Below, piece after piece: positions 1 through 11,378 of a DNA stretch of 64,000 nucleotides (its first letter is position 1; every line of letters starts with the position of its first letter). Under the pieces are notes generated by a model that worked only from the letters and a program-made list of their open reading frames with translations, had not been told where the DNA came from and ran no database searches. This DNA comes from Ophiosphaerella korrae. Taxonomy: Eukaryota; Ascomycota; Dothideomycetes; Pleosporales; Phaeosphaeriaceae. The DNA lies in contig JALNQF010000027.1 in assembly GCA_028456385.1 (NCBI GenBank), positions 248,001-312,000 on the forward strand, in the 5' to 3' direction. Position numbers and translations under genes: made by a program.

Positions 1-1845
1 CGTGTGGGTCTTCGAGGTTGGCGGGAATCTTGATATGGTTGCCGTCCACGCACTGGGAGAATAGTCGGTTGAGTTGTTGGCATTCAGGGCTCATAGAATC
101 TCCTAGGCGCGCCCACTTCATGTACAGGTTCTTGACTTTTCCTAGTGATGCGTTGGTGTAACGAGCGAAATATTCTGCGCGAGTGTCGCCTGTTACTGGG
201 CTGAAGCTTATGGGCTCCTTTCCGCCAGGATATTGCGCGGGTTCGGACATTTTTCTAGGAATGATGTCGCTGTCCCATGTGACGAAAACTGTTATGTGTA
301 AGTGTTGAACAAAACAACAAAGAAACTCAATTAATGGAAAACCGCATACATTTATCACCGTCCAGATCACCTCCAGACATCAAGTCGGCACTTGGCCGTG
401 CACCCTTCGTAGAGAATACGATGCAATCAGCTAGATGTGAGAACTCGGGTATGTCGACGGCTTTGAACTTCTGTAAGTCACCCGGGTGAAGACATGGATT
501 CCTAGTCACCAAAACCTCAGTGTTGATGATGGTTTGTGCCCTCCCATCGCCATCTTGCGTGATGCGGACGAAACACTCTCCCTCTCTCAGTCGTCCTGAA
601 CAGCCATCCTTAGCTGTTGGGTCACAAACACCAAAGAGCAGTCGAGACTTCGGAATCAATATACGACACCGTTGCTCGTCGCGCTTGTTGATCATACGAA
701 CGTGCTCTTGCTTAACGAGCGCTTTCAGCGATGCAGAGACAGCGCTTAGCCCTTCGAGCAAAAGCTTCTCTGCCAAGTCGATCCGATTCACATAAGACAA
801 GAACTGGAACGCAGCTCTTGGGTCTCCTTGGCTGACATTCTGAAGAAAATCGAGATGTGCTGCTTGTTTGGCGAGGAGCATTTCTTGGGATATCCCGAGT
901 GTGTGCAACAGCACAACAACCTCGTCGTTCAAGCTACCAAATGCATAAGGCTGGACCCTGTTAGCTGATACAAAGCCAGGATAATAATTTCAATACCTTG
1001 GAGTAGTCTACAACAGCGAAACTATGATCTGGCGAGTCTTTGAACTTCCGCATGGAGGCCCGAAACTGAATCTGGATCTGCCCCCGAAGTGTCGGATCCA
1101 AAGTCAGAACTCCCTTGTATCCGCGATAGCGTATCTGGAAAACCGAAGGACAGTATCGTCGGTCGCGAAACACTATGTTGCGTTTTTGCGCCAAGTAGTT
1201 TGCCAGTTTGGAGGAGATGAGGCCGCAGCCGTCGGTGTAGATGTAGTCCTTCGTCGCAACGTCGTCGATGTCCTGACAGCGACCAGGGGGTAGATCGAGA
1301 GCCACTTCGGCGCTTGAGAAGAGTAGTCCGATACGCTTGGCTTTCTTGCCAACAGATTTGAGCTTTGAGAGATCGCCCATTGCCTCGATCTTCGCCGATA
1401 TCTCTTCCTTTGACGCTGCGTATAAAAAGCAAGATCTTGACTTGAGCTGACTGTTCGAATGACCAAAGAAGTGATATATGACACCGTTGATCTTAATTCC
1501 AGCATGTAGCATTCGTGTCATGTAGTTTCCGTTTTCTCTCCCTGTAGCGGGGCGGGAAGGATCGCTTGCTGACGCAGCTGGCCATTGTAGTTTGAAATCC
1601 GTGAAAGAGAGTAGGATAAATCGATCAAGGCTGTCGTGCTGAGTGACTCGATTCGAGGGTACGGTACCCATACGCAGCGTGATATGCTGTTTTTCTCTAG
1701 AAGAGACTACAGATATGCATTTGATAAGCCGTTCTGAATTAGCTTGCTGGGGTTTGGGAAGGTCTGGCACAAGATACTCCCATTTGTCGTCATCTGGGCT
1801 GACACTTGCCTGTAGCGCTTTAGAATACGACTTGAGTGACTTCAT
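1..1845 (-). CDS. RNA-dependent RNA polymerase (RNA silencing), 3' end outside window
   Basis: Cellular RdRP of the QDE-1/SAD-1/RRP-3 type, which makes double-stranded RNA for Dicer in quelling or meiotic silencing. Exons I can join: 1845-997, 950-350 and 288 to beyond base 1, with introns 996-951 (46 nt) and 349-289 (61 nt). The first junction joins DYSK to PYAFGSLNDE; the second joins the catalytic loop to KFFVTWDSD. The key motif GGDLDGD, the metal-binding aspartates of the double-psi beta-barrel active site, lies at about 360-380. Conserved blocks upstream include TDGCGLIS and the RYRGYKGVL segment. The start at 1845 is the first ATG in frame and leaves a short N-terminal region compared with the 1,000-1,400 residues usual for fungal RdRPs. 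The gene diverges from the P-loop gene at 2156. Which RdRP subfamily it belongs to cannot be settled without its C terminus. Confidence 0.9.
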
Positions 1846-1862
1846 CGTGAGATGTCATCCAT
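1842..1862 (-). promoter_or_regulatory. Seven-codon uORF whose stop overlaps the RdRP start (ATGA)
   Basis: On the minus strand an ATG at 1862-1860 opens a seven-codon frame that ends in TGA at 1844-1842. That TGA overlaps the presumed RdRP ATG (1845-1843) as ATGA. The layout is typical of termination-reinitiation coupling and could lower RdRP translation. It matters only if transcription starts upstream of 1862, which the sequence does not show. Confidence 0.4.
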
Positions 1863-2155
1863 CTATGGAAGATGAAGGAACGAATCGAAAATTGTGAGAG
1901 ACTAAGTGTTTCGTAAGTAAAAAAAAATTAAAGATTTGATCCGTTTGCTGTACGAAATAGGCTAATACTAGCGGGAGTGAAGCTGATGAAAGATAGCACA
2001 CAAGGCTGAGATAAATGTGGGTCGCTTGCAGTGTTGTGATTCGCGAGGTACTTTACCAGCCAACACCCCAGAGGCGAATAAGCAATCGACACTCTCGTCA
2101 CACTGCATCCTACATCGTCCTGTTGGTGAGGCGTTGTGCAACTCAAGCTTGCACG
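1863..2155. other. Divergent intergenic region, RdRP / P-loop protein
   Basis: About 300 bp between two start codons on opposite strands, containing an A-rich run near 1919-1929. It presumably carries both promoters. I see no recognisable binding site. Confidence 0.5.
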
Positions 2156-2761
2156 ATGAAGACCATTTACATCATCGGCGCTCAGTCCACTGGGAAAACC
2201 ACCCTAGTCAACGCCCTCGAGGAAGACTTTCATGCCAACCCAGCCGCAGCTGACGCACTTGTCATCCGCGAAGTGGCTCGTACCGTGTTGAAAGACAAAG
2301 GTTTCGATCGCCAGGACATCACCAACTCACCACTACGCGCTTTCCAACTACAAAGCCACATTCTGGAAGCTCAGTACAAAGCCGAACTTGCGGCCTCCAA
2401 GTCAAATACATCAACACTATGCATCTGCGACAGATCTGGCCTGGATCCCATCGTGTACACCAGACTCTTCGTTGGCCCGGAAGCCATGGACTCGATATTC
2501 GCGTCAAAGATCTGGCTGGAACTCGAGGCGAGAATGAGACAGGGGATCGTCGTTCTCTGCGAAGCAGGCTGCACCTGGCTGGTCGACGATGGGGTGCGGC
2601 TGATGCCTAACGACGCCGTGGAGTGGATGAGGGTCGATTCGGTGTTTCGACAGCTTCTGAAGGCGTGTCAGATTTCTTATCATGTTGTTCCCATGAGCAT
2701 GTCGGATCTTGGAGACAGGGTGAAGTTTGTGCGATCACTGGTTGGAAACATCAGTAACTGA
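2156..2761 (+). CDS. AAA/NadR-like P-loop nucleotide-binding protein
   Basis: Single-exon protein of 201 residues. The N terminus is a textbook beta-strand plus P-loop, YIIGAQSTGKTTL, near residues 4-16, matching the AAA_28/NadR-like ATPase-kinase fold. An ICDRSGLDP segment near residue 84 fits the Walker B/DR[ST] region of NadR-type nucleotide kinases, and a WLVDDGVR segment follows near residue 140. I chose the ATG at 2156 because the P-loop begins almost at once; the open frame extends upstream to 2015, but that part looks like promoter. Proteins of this type are common and poorly studied in ascomycetes, and the substrate is unknown; nucleoside or nicotinamide-ribose phosphorylation is possible only by family analogy. 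Confidence 0.8.
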   Translation: MKTIYIIGAQSTGKTTLVNALEEDFHANPAAADALVIREVARTVLKDKGFDRQDITNSPLRAFQLQSHILEAQYKAELAASKSNTSTLCICDRSGLDPIVYTRLFVGPEAMDSIFASKIWLELEARMRQGIVVLCEAGCTWLVDDGVRLMPNDAVEWMRVDSVFRQLLKACQISYHVVPMSMSDLGDRVKFVRSLVGNISN

Positions 2762-3234
2762 ACAAGATGGGTCGTCTATATTATTTTCTGACTAGAAACA
2801 AAAAGGAAGGATTTGATAAGGCCGGTACACGGATGCTGGAGAAGGGCATGGTTCAAAAGACTGTATGATATTCCGGTATTGTCGAAGTTCCGCTGTGGGA
2901 GGCTTGCCTCGTCCATGACGTTAAAATAATAATGCAAGAACACTTGAACTGCTAGTACATCATTCCTGAAAAAGGAGCAGCTTGATAAGTTTAAGACGAG
3001 TAATCTAGTGCCTATCCATGCACGACACGATTCGTAAATACCGTCATGGAGAAACGATAGAGTAAAATCTGGACACATAAGAAACCATGTTGTCAACAAG
3101 ATTGCCCGACGACACTAACATCCAATCAGGCGCCACAGTCACCCACTCCCAACATCCAAATCACACATAAAAATGAATTTCCAAACACACATCACACTAC
3201 CCGTACAAGCCATCATATGTACACTCCCCCCAAC
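2762..3234. other. Convergent intergenic region
   Basis: Lies between the stop codons of the P-loop gene and LAS21. Short open frames here have no recognisable content. It probably holds both 3' UTRs. Confidence 0.6.
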
Positions 3235-6200
3235 CTACCACGTCCCAACCCACCACGCCAACCCACCCAAACCCCCCGACACCCCAAGATGCCACATAAC
3301 CCCCCACGCACCCGCAAACAAAAACTTCGGACTGAAAACGGTCCAAATAAATAAATGCTGTCTCAGCGCCATACAAGCGCCCATAACCGCAGCCAACATG
3401 GCGCCGCACCAAAATGATAGCAACGCCATATGCGCCACCCACGCGCGCTTCTCCCGTCTATCTTCTCTACCTTTTTCCTCCTTGCGCGCAAGCTCGTTGA
3501 GGAATGCGTGTTCCTGCGCGACCCAGTCCGCCTTGTGCAGCTCAGTCGTGTCGATGAAGCGCTGCTGCTTGCCGTGGGCGCCGAGGAGGAGGATAGCGGC
3601 GAGAGACCAGTAGACGGGGCCGGCCCAGTTGGAGAGGAAGACGAGAGATGCGACGGCGGGGAGGTTATATGTTGCGATGCCGTTGTAGGAATTGGAGAGG
3701 TCGATGGAGGAAATGGAGTTGCTGTTGCCGAGGGCGAAGAAGGCGGATTGGCTGAGGAGGAGGGTAGTGAGGGTTGTGGCGGTTGGGGAGAGGTCAGTGA
3801 GGGCTGTTTGGTTAGATTGTGAATGAGAGGAGAGGAGAGGAGAGTGACGTACTGAGGAAGAAGAATTGGAGGCGGAAGAGGAGGTAGAGGGGGATGTTGT
3901 GGGCTTTTGTTTGAGTGAGGAGGAAGAGAGATGTTAGGTCGAAGAGGGCGACGGCGAGGTCTGGGTTCAGTTAGTAAAAGCGGCTGATTTAAGAGTTCAC
4001 GGAGAACTCACCTCCGTTTCCTTGTCTTCCTCGTTTAGCTCTCTTCTTGCTTCTTTGCCACTCCGAAAATGTAATCCAGGTTCCGCTCAGCGCCAACCCA
4101 GCAAACAACATCCTTGCGAGACCCACGAGGTCTAGTGCCTCAATCGACCCTAGCATGTTGCCAGACATGCCATACGTCAGCTCTGGAGCATCTTTCGCCG
4201 TGAACGCAAGCTTAAACACAAACGCGGTGCCCGTCAACGGAAGCACCGCAATCGTGCCCATCATGCGATTCTGGTCAGTGGATTCGATCTCGACGTCGCG
4301 GTTCGAGGGCTCGGTATCAAAAGTAGCAATGGAACGCGCAAGATGTCGAGATATACGAAGAGTAGCATCCATATATGTCGCGCCAATCAAGGACCAGAGC
4401 ACAATACTATTGCCGTGGAAGATGCCGCTGTTGACAATATCGTCGGCTCCAGCGTACTTTTGACCTGTCTGGTTCCATCTCCGGATGATCCTGTGTACGA
4501 CCAAGATCATAACGGCTGGATGAAAAACCCATCTGGATTTCCACTCTTTCCGCATGCTAGTGACGAAAAGCACAAAGAACCAGCCTGATGTCGCCCAGTA
4601 CCAGAAGTTATGCTCCTCTTCGACGTATGACGAGGCAAACATGAGGACGACATAGAGGGCGACAACGAGGGCAAAGTAGCTGCCAGCTGCAGAGATTGGG
4701 CGTAGGCTGGGCAACGTAAAAAAGCTTAGAATGCAGACGAGGAAAGCAATACCAGCCCCAACGAATAAACGAGGCACATCGTAGTTGGATGCAGCACTGG
4801 ACATTGTCTCCTGCGCCTCACGCATGAACTGAGTAACATTAGTCGTGAATCACACAAGGTTATTCCGGTTACTTAGAGCTTACCGCATACAAATTCTCAA
4901 GCAACGCTTCATGAATTGGTCCATTCTTAAGAACCGCCTGCCATTTGCATGCCAGAGACTGGCCATCTGTCAAGCGCGTCTAAATCGACATGTCAGCACG
5001 TCCACTGCATATAGTATGATCCAACTCACGGAAGACGAATAGCAGTCGAAACCCATTTCCGCCGGCGTCAACGTCTTCTCATCGAATCGCAGATCCGAGT
5101 ACTTGGCCTCAACAATCTTCTTCATCTGCTTCGCATTTCGATACAAAAGCTGAACGCGATCCGCACCTACTTATGTCAACTCCGCATGCAACAAAAGCCT
5201 TCACACTCACCCTTTCCCCAGAACCCAAGAAACTCTTGGAGAAAGACGCCGAGATTGTTTTGCGAGACAGGGAATCCGAGGAGCCCCGCGAGAGTGGGCG
5301 CGATGTCACTCTGCTCGACCATGCGATAGTACTCAAAAGTGCCCTCACTTGTCGGCGCGATTGGGCTAGTTCGTTTTGCGCGACCGGTCACTTTCTTGAG
5401 TTTTGGGCTCATGAATACGAGCGCGGGCGATGTCTCGCCGGGCGATGAGCCACCGTGATTACCGCCATCGTTCATTCCGTGGTCGCCGCACACGACGAAT
5501 AAAGTGTTGGTAAGGTGGTCTTCGTTCTCAATGGCGCTGTAGATAGTGCGAACTATATCGTCCATCTCTTTCTGCTTGGGGATCATATTAGGACTGCGCC
5601 ACTGTCAGCTTCTGCACTATGTCCATGTCTAAATGTGTAAGACAAACCTTTTAGGACCTGCCTTATGTCCAATATGATCCAAGCCCAGGTAGTGCAAGAT
5701 CATTGCATTCCAGTCGGTATTCAGCAGCTCACCAGGAACATGGCGCGTCACATTATTGTCCACTTCCGTAAAGTCCTGCGCAACACATCAAAAGTCAACA
5801 ATTCATTCATCCTACATACACGTGATGGACAAAGCGCACTGACCGAAACAAAGAAACTGCTCGTCCCGTCTGCTCTTTCGAAGAAATCGGGAAATAGCTT
5901 CAACCACGTGTCGTCGCCGTACATGACCAGCTTCCCTTTTCCGCGGGCGTCTTCTTTCGCTTTGATCTGTGCGAGCCATGTGTCCTGCGTTCCGAGCGTG
6001 GATGAAGTATCGGACTCAGCGAAGTTCAAGATCACGTCTACGAAGGAGGGGATGGAGCCTGTGGTGATCGCCTTGACGCGAGGCATGGTGATGGTCGGAG
6101 ACGTGGCGTGGGCAGTATATGGCAGTGCAGTCCCATCTCGAATAAGGCTGCGTGATGATTAGTCCATACACCCTACACATTATCCATTTGTTTTCTATTT

Positions 6201-6474
6201 TCTTTTCATACCTCTGCACAAAAGCCATGCCACTCTCCTCCCCGAACACAAAGTCGCTCCTCAGCGCATCGACAACCATAAAGACCAGCTTATCAAATGG
6301 CGTGTCGGGCACTTGCTGCTCTGCATCCGCCAATGGGTATTCCTTTGACAGCTCTTCATACTCTGCAAGACCTGGCATAAACGGCTTGTAAGGGAAAAAG
6401 CCCGTCGCAAAGATGAGGATCGCAATCGGTATGAGGAGATTCGCGAGGGCGAGAAGAACCGTTTGGGGCGCCAT
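3235..6474 (-). CDS. LAS21: GPI ethanolamine phosphate transferase 2 (LAS21/GPI7)
   Basis: ER membrane enzyme that adds ethanolamine phosphate to the second mannose of the GPI anchor. The gene has about eight exons. The first (from 6474) gives a signal-anchor helix then FMVVDALRSDF, the first metal-ligand motif of the alkaline-phosphatase superfamily. Next come a TSPTITMPR segment carrying the nucleophile threonine, HYLGLDHIGH near 5690 and CGDHGMND near 5480, which supply the remaining Asp/His metal ligands. After a lumenal domain, the exon at 4825-3989 and two further exons encode many transmembrane helices, ending with the conserved IWTVFSPKFLF segment and stop at 3235-3237. Order of domains and end match the family. 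It diverges from FUN14. A second GPI-pathway gene, SMP3, lies 11 kb downstream. Exact splice sites between 5650 and 4830 were not all fixed. Confidence 0.92.
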
Positions 6475-6926
6475 TACGGCTACGGGACCTACGATTAGTT
6501 CAATTAGATATTTATGATGAAGAAAAGAGCATGGTGAGGGCCGTTAGATGTGGTCAAAGGAGTGCGGAGTGGCCATCACGGTATATTTCGCGACGTCTCC
6601 AGACTTAGGATACAGGGTCTATAGGCTAGGCTAGGAGTCGCCTAGTAGGAACGCTGGGTGAGCCAGTGACATCACCACGCTTGGCCTCGTTCGTCCGCAC
6701 CGCACCTCGTTCATACACTCACTCATTGACTGCTACATATCGTCAGCATTATCTACAGCGGTTCAAGACGCGTCTTTCATGCCACAAACCCCCTACCCAA
6801 CTTCTTACCCCATCTCGAGCAATCCACACAAAGTCAAGGAGCAAACTATCCCTCAAGGCCCAGCTGACCGTCTACCTCCAACAATATCCCTGCCAGAAGC
6901 CAATTCCTCACGCCTCTAATCCAAAT
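6475..6926. other. Divergent region, LAS21 / FUN14
   Basis: Holds the promoters of both genes. The FUN14 frame is open upstream to an ATG at 6666, and that stretch lacks Asp and Glu while being rich in Arg, Ser and Thr, so part of this region may encode a longer mitochondrial presequence. Confidence 0.45.
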
Positions 6927-7544
6927 ATGGCGTTCCTACTCCCAGGATTAAGGAGAGGCCTTATGCTGAGCACTCCGCTCATCTTGTCAACACCGCTTCT
7001 CGTCCACCAGTTTCGACACCGCCATCCTATCCGCTGCGATAGCCCAGATCCTTTGACCAAAATAACGCAAGACCTTACTAAGAACTACGCCTCGGATTCG
7101 AGGACGCCCATCATCACGGAGTCGGGGGTGCCAAATCCGCGGGCCCTGCGCCAGGTTAGCATGGGCTCGATTCTCGGCGTATTGTGTGGAGTGGGAGTGA
7201 GTGTTTTCAGCAAGCCCTTGGCAGTGTTGATCGGGTTGGGAATCTTTGTTTTACTGGTAAGTTCTACGTGTGGTGTATGTGGATGGGAATCATGGTTCAT
7301 TTGGTAGGATTATCTGGATGTCTATGGTCGATATGCTTCCTGCCATCTATGCAACATGGAAATCGAGAATCGAAATGCTGATCAAGGCTAGTTTATTGAG
7401 TCCCGAGGTATCCACGTCATACCGTATTCGTTTTTGCAGCGCCGGTTGAAGCAGACAAATGTCCGTTCCTTGGTAAGAGACAATGTGGCGTTCAAGCTAT
7501 CATTCGGCTTGACGTTTGCCCTCGCTGCATTTTCAGAATTTTAA
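6927..7544 (+). CDS. FUN14: FUN14-family mitochondrial membrane protein
   Basis: Two exons, 6927-7256 and 7392-7544, spliced to 160 residues. The second exon supplies the conserved ESRGIHVIPY and DNVAFKLSFG blocks, and the first supplies the glycine-rich membrane segment SILGVLCGVGVSVF and the following hydrophobic helix. FUN14 proteins sit in the outer mitochondrial membrane and are related to the mammalian mitophagy receptor FUNDC1; in yeast the family has been linked to ER-mitochondria and lipid homeostasis. I start at 6927 because this gives the usual length, but an in-frame ATG at 6666 would add 87 basic residues resembling a targeting sequence. The 135-nt intron is long for this window and begins GTAAGT. 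The stop codon is only 31 bp from that of the convergent karyopherin gene. Confidence 0.85.
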
Positions 7545-7575
7545 TGTGCAGTTCATGAGAAGATGGCGATTATGT

Positions 7576-10500
7576 TTAGTAGGCGTTGTGTTGAGCAAGG
7601 CCATGAGCGAAGCGGTGGCCGCCATGCACCATCTGCGGTTGCAGCTGCATCTGTAGTTGTTTGCAACTCTGCCAAAATGCCTTTACAGCTTCTTTGAAGG
7701 CCATGGTGTTTTTCGCGTTTCTGTACATATGTAAGCAGCGGAAGTAAATACCAAAGTACTGAACACACCTTGTTGAGCTCTCGATGAATTTGCGGATCAA
7801 GTCCTGTACTCCAGGATCTTGTTGATAACGCTGCAAAAGCGGTTGTTCCGCTAATGAGTTTGTAATGTATGTTCGAGCATTTTTCTCAGATTTGATCAGC
7901 GCTCGGAATGGTGCAATGATGTGCTCCAAACTGGAGAGATCAACTTCGCCGCATACATTTGAAATCAGAGCGAATGTGACAGCGGGACCGAAATGGTTAA
8001 GAATCTCTTGCGCCGTCCCTTGATGCTGGCTATGAGTGTTGCCCACCAGCTCGAAAATGTCTTTCCACAATTTCGCCGCCGCCCGTTTTGGAAGTACCTC
8101 GGGCGATTTAAGGGACTCAATCGTGAAGCCGAACATGCCTGCAAGTATCTCTGGTTGTTGCTGAGTCAAGATCTGAGGGTTCGTATTGATAAATGTCTGT
8201 ACAAGTTCGAGACAGCCAACTGAAATTTCTGGGTCATTCCGCGGATGTTCTAGAGCTTGCATGATGCCAATGTTGTGTTGTAGAAGACGTTGCGCATGGC
8301 CGACAAATCCTTCTGGTGGACTATGTTTATGTGATGACAACCAGCAGCAGGCTGTGTCCAGAACAAATGGTAGCCTTGGCGTTTGGATGGTAGTCTTGGT
8401 AATGAAATCGACTGCAGCTGAAGGTGGGAGGACGAAGGGTCCTGGTAGGGTCTCCTTAAATCCGGTTCGCAAGACATTGCAACCAGCTTCAATAATCTCA
8501 TCATCTCCAGGAAATACCTGTGTCAGATAATTAACAAAGTTGATGACTTGATTTTGGACTTCCCTTCCTGGCCCTTGTCGCCAGAAAATAGATTGCTCCT
8601 TGTCAGAGTCTAAATCAACAATCTCTTCGTCAAGCGCCTGAAGAGCTCGCCCAATGGCGGCCAAGCACTTCAAGGCAGTCAGCGCAAGGACCTGGCCTTG
8701 TTCTACATCTTTGCCCTCTTTCGTCACATTGATCGCTTGCATGGCGTCTTGTGCAACAAAATGGAGAAGCTGGCGTACACCTTCGAGTTGCTTTTCTTCC
8801 GTATCGAGGGCTTGCACAATAGCGCCGATGCCTTCCAGTACCTTACTCTTAGTAAACTCCTCAGCTGTTTGGTATGTGAGAAATTGTTGATACATCTGAA
8901 AGAAAGAGCTCAGTTCCCCTGTCAACGACTTCCGGCATTCAGAGCAGAGAGCTGCAAAGGACTTTGCAGCACTATGTGCAGTTGCAGGATGTGCCAGAGC
9001 TGTCAGAAGAAATGGTAGGACTTGTGGCAGGAAGCGAGTGTTGCGAAGAAAGAAATGGTCAAGAGCAGCTACCGCTTCCACGGTAGTTCTTCTTGTAATA
9101 GCGGGAACGCCTTCGCTCCCTGATACGGCCGAAAGAAGCGGCTGATTGAAGAGAAGAATCAAGCGCTCGTCCGCTTGTTCATTAAAAGCGTCCGCAATGG
9201 ATACAATACCAAAGAGGCCAGCCTCGAGCTCTCGCCAGTTGCTTGTTTCAAGAGCTCGCAAGGAAAGCTCGATGAATTGATCCGTCAGAACATCGTGAAT
9301 TGACTCATAAGCTTCCGCGATTATGTCTCGCACGTCTACACGGAAGATCTTGAATGTTTTCTTGGAATCAGTATCCCAGGTGTCAGTAACTTCGGCTGGT
9401 GGATAGATAGCTTTCTTAACAAGTTCAGAGACGGCTTGAAAGACGTTCGCTTTGGCCCCTTCCATCCATGCCGGCTGTTTGCCATCTGTTGAATCCTGGA
9501 ACTGCTCCTCGGCAATCGAGCTTACATAATTACTCCAAAACTCGAGCACGACTGGAGCAACTTCATCTTCGACGCCTACAGGCTCAGGATACTTGAGCAA
9601 ATCGTGGAGGAAAGCTGTATCACAAGTCAGTGCGAACTATTATCAAAATTGGTAGGATGTACGCAGGTTCGTCAGTTGTCACGATATACTTACAGAGGAC
9701 TTGCTGGTTGTTCGAGAGCTGTGGAAATTTGTACAAATCTTTAGAGTCGAGGAGACTTTGCCCATATGCGACAATAATTCTAGCAAGTGAGACAGTCTCT
9801 GCATCTGAGTTCTTGAGAATCTCAAGACCCCATGGTCCCGAAATTGCGGACCATAACATTTCTTGATGCTTAGGCTCGAAAAACTTTGGATAGTTCTCAA
9901 GTACTTCGGCAACAAGCTCCATGGCATCTTCAACATGGTATTCTAAGCATGTCAAAGCAAGCTCGTTTACTGATCGCAGACACTGGAGCTTCTCTGGCAC
10001 ATCCCGAAACTCGGATTGGGCGAAGAATATCCAACCCTGTAATATTAGACTCCTCCTAAGTACCTTGGGTCTGACTTACAATGAAGCACTTCAAGGCTGC
10101 TACGCAGATCTTCTCACCTAGTTGGACGGACTGCGCATAGTTTGGGTCGTTGATTGAAACTGACAACCATTTTATGCCGCGCCCGAAGGACACATGTAAG
10201 AGCACCTCGATGCTCTCCGCATTTGCAATCATTCGCTCACGCGGTTTTTGGCTATCCCGATTAGCGTTAAATTATAGCACAAGCTGTTCAGCCTCACTTT
10301 GGAAGATTTGCAACTTTCTTGGCCTCGTCTGCCAAGCTCATAGCGAAATCGAGGATGGCAAGAAGCTGGTCGTCGGATAATCGGGGTAATAGATCCCATG
10401 TCGAAGGATGGTTCTTTAATGCGTCATCGAGTACTGGTTCTTGCACGGAGAAGGAGACAGCAAGGCTTCGAATGCACTGGGTCCAGACCGAGATAGGCTT

Positions 10501-10963
10501 GGTGAAGTATTGCGCCAACGTTGAGCTTACTTTTCGTGTAGAAATAGAAGATGTCGGTCGCGACACTAGATGTGTCTGCAGATGTGAGCTGGGCTAAGTT
10601 CGATTTGAATACACATAAACATACGATTAGTGTTGATAGCAGTTGTGCAGAATGCTCTTCCGTAAGCTCAGCCCTGTTTCCAGTTAGAGAACCCAACATT
10701 GGCTTTCGAGTTACCTACGAATCGGCGTTGAGCTTAACAGTCAACGTAAGAGCACCAAAGAATCTAACTTGTTCATGGTCGCTTTTCAAAAGAGCATCTG
10801 CAATTTCCCATCCTTGGGGTGAGCGTTGGAGGACTCTCAATGTGGCCTCGTTTTGGGAGATGTTCTTCGCGTTGCCAGGATCATACATAGACTTGACGAG
10901 GCCCTCGATGTCCTCAAAGCTTAACGGGAAGGCCCGGGCCGGCTGACCTTGGACGCCCGCCAT
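7576..10963 (-). CDS. Importin-beta family karyopherin (importin-13 / Kap122-like)
   Basis: Nuclear transport receptor of roughly 1,000 residues built from HEAT repeats. The first exon (from 10963) has the N-terminal importin-beta signature: a degenerate helix pair with LQRSPQGWEIADALL followed by VRFFGALTLTVKLN, as in importin-13 and yeast Kap122/Pdr6. Further exons give CLCVFKSNLAQLT near 10600, the PLWTQCIRSL-like segment near 10470, and the large exon 9600-7576 with helical repeats such as ALEHFFLRNT-type and TRRTTVEAVAALDHF. The ATG at 10963 gives a natural start; the open frame runs back to 11062 but lacks family features. It diverges from aminopeptidase P (415 bp) and converges with FUN14. 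MTR10/transportin-3 is the nearest alternative; cargo cannot be told from sequence. Confidence 0.85.
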
Positions 10964-11378
10964 TATGAGGCTTAGCTGAAGGGCGTATGTAATCGAGCGC
11001 CTGAAAAAGGTTGATGATCGACCTTGATAGTGGCGGTCGTTGAAGTGGTGGTGGTTGCGCACGGACCACGCGATTTCCTTCCTGATTCGTGATGTAAAGG
11101 TTTGCAGTCAACTTACGTTTTGGTGGAAGTAAGGCTCTATTAATGTGGGAATAGTGGATAGAGTAGGAAGATAATGGTTGGTGAAATGGGTACCTAGGAG
11201 ATGAGGGCTAGTGACGCAAGAGCAGACTCACGTGTATCAACCTCTCCAGGCGAGCACTTTCTCAGACGAATCAAGTCTAATGGCGGCAAGATATGCATTC
11301 ATACACAAATGACTCGATTCGAAAGGAACACAGCGCCGCCAAACGGCGTGGGCCTCTGTACTTGGCGAGGCTACAACT
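10964..11378. other. Divergent region, karyopherin / aminopeptidase P
   Basis: About 415 bp between opposing start codons. No clear regulatory motif seen. It may include a 5' UTR intron of the karyopherin gene, since GT and AG dinucleotides are well placed near 11100. Confidence 0.4.

Noticed and set aside
2776..3099. 107-codon minus-strand frame after the P-loop gene
   Set aside because: Leu/Phe/Ser-rich but no start context, no family features and lies in the convergent 3' region.
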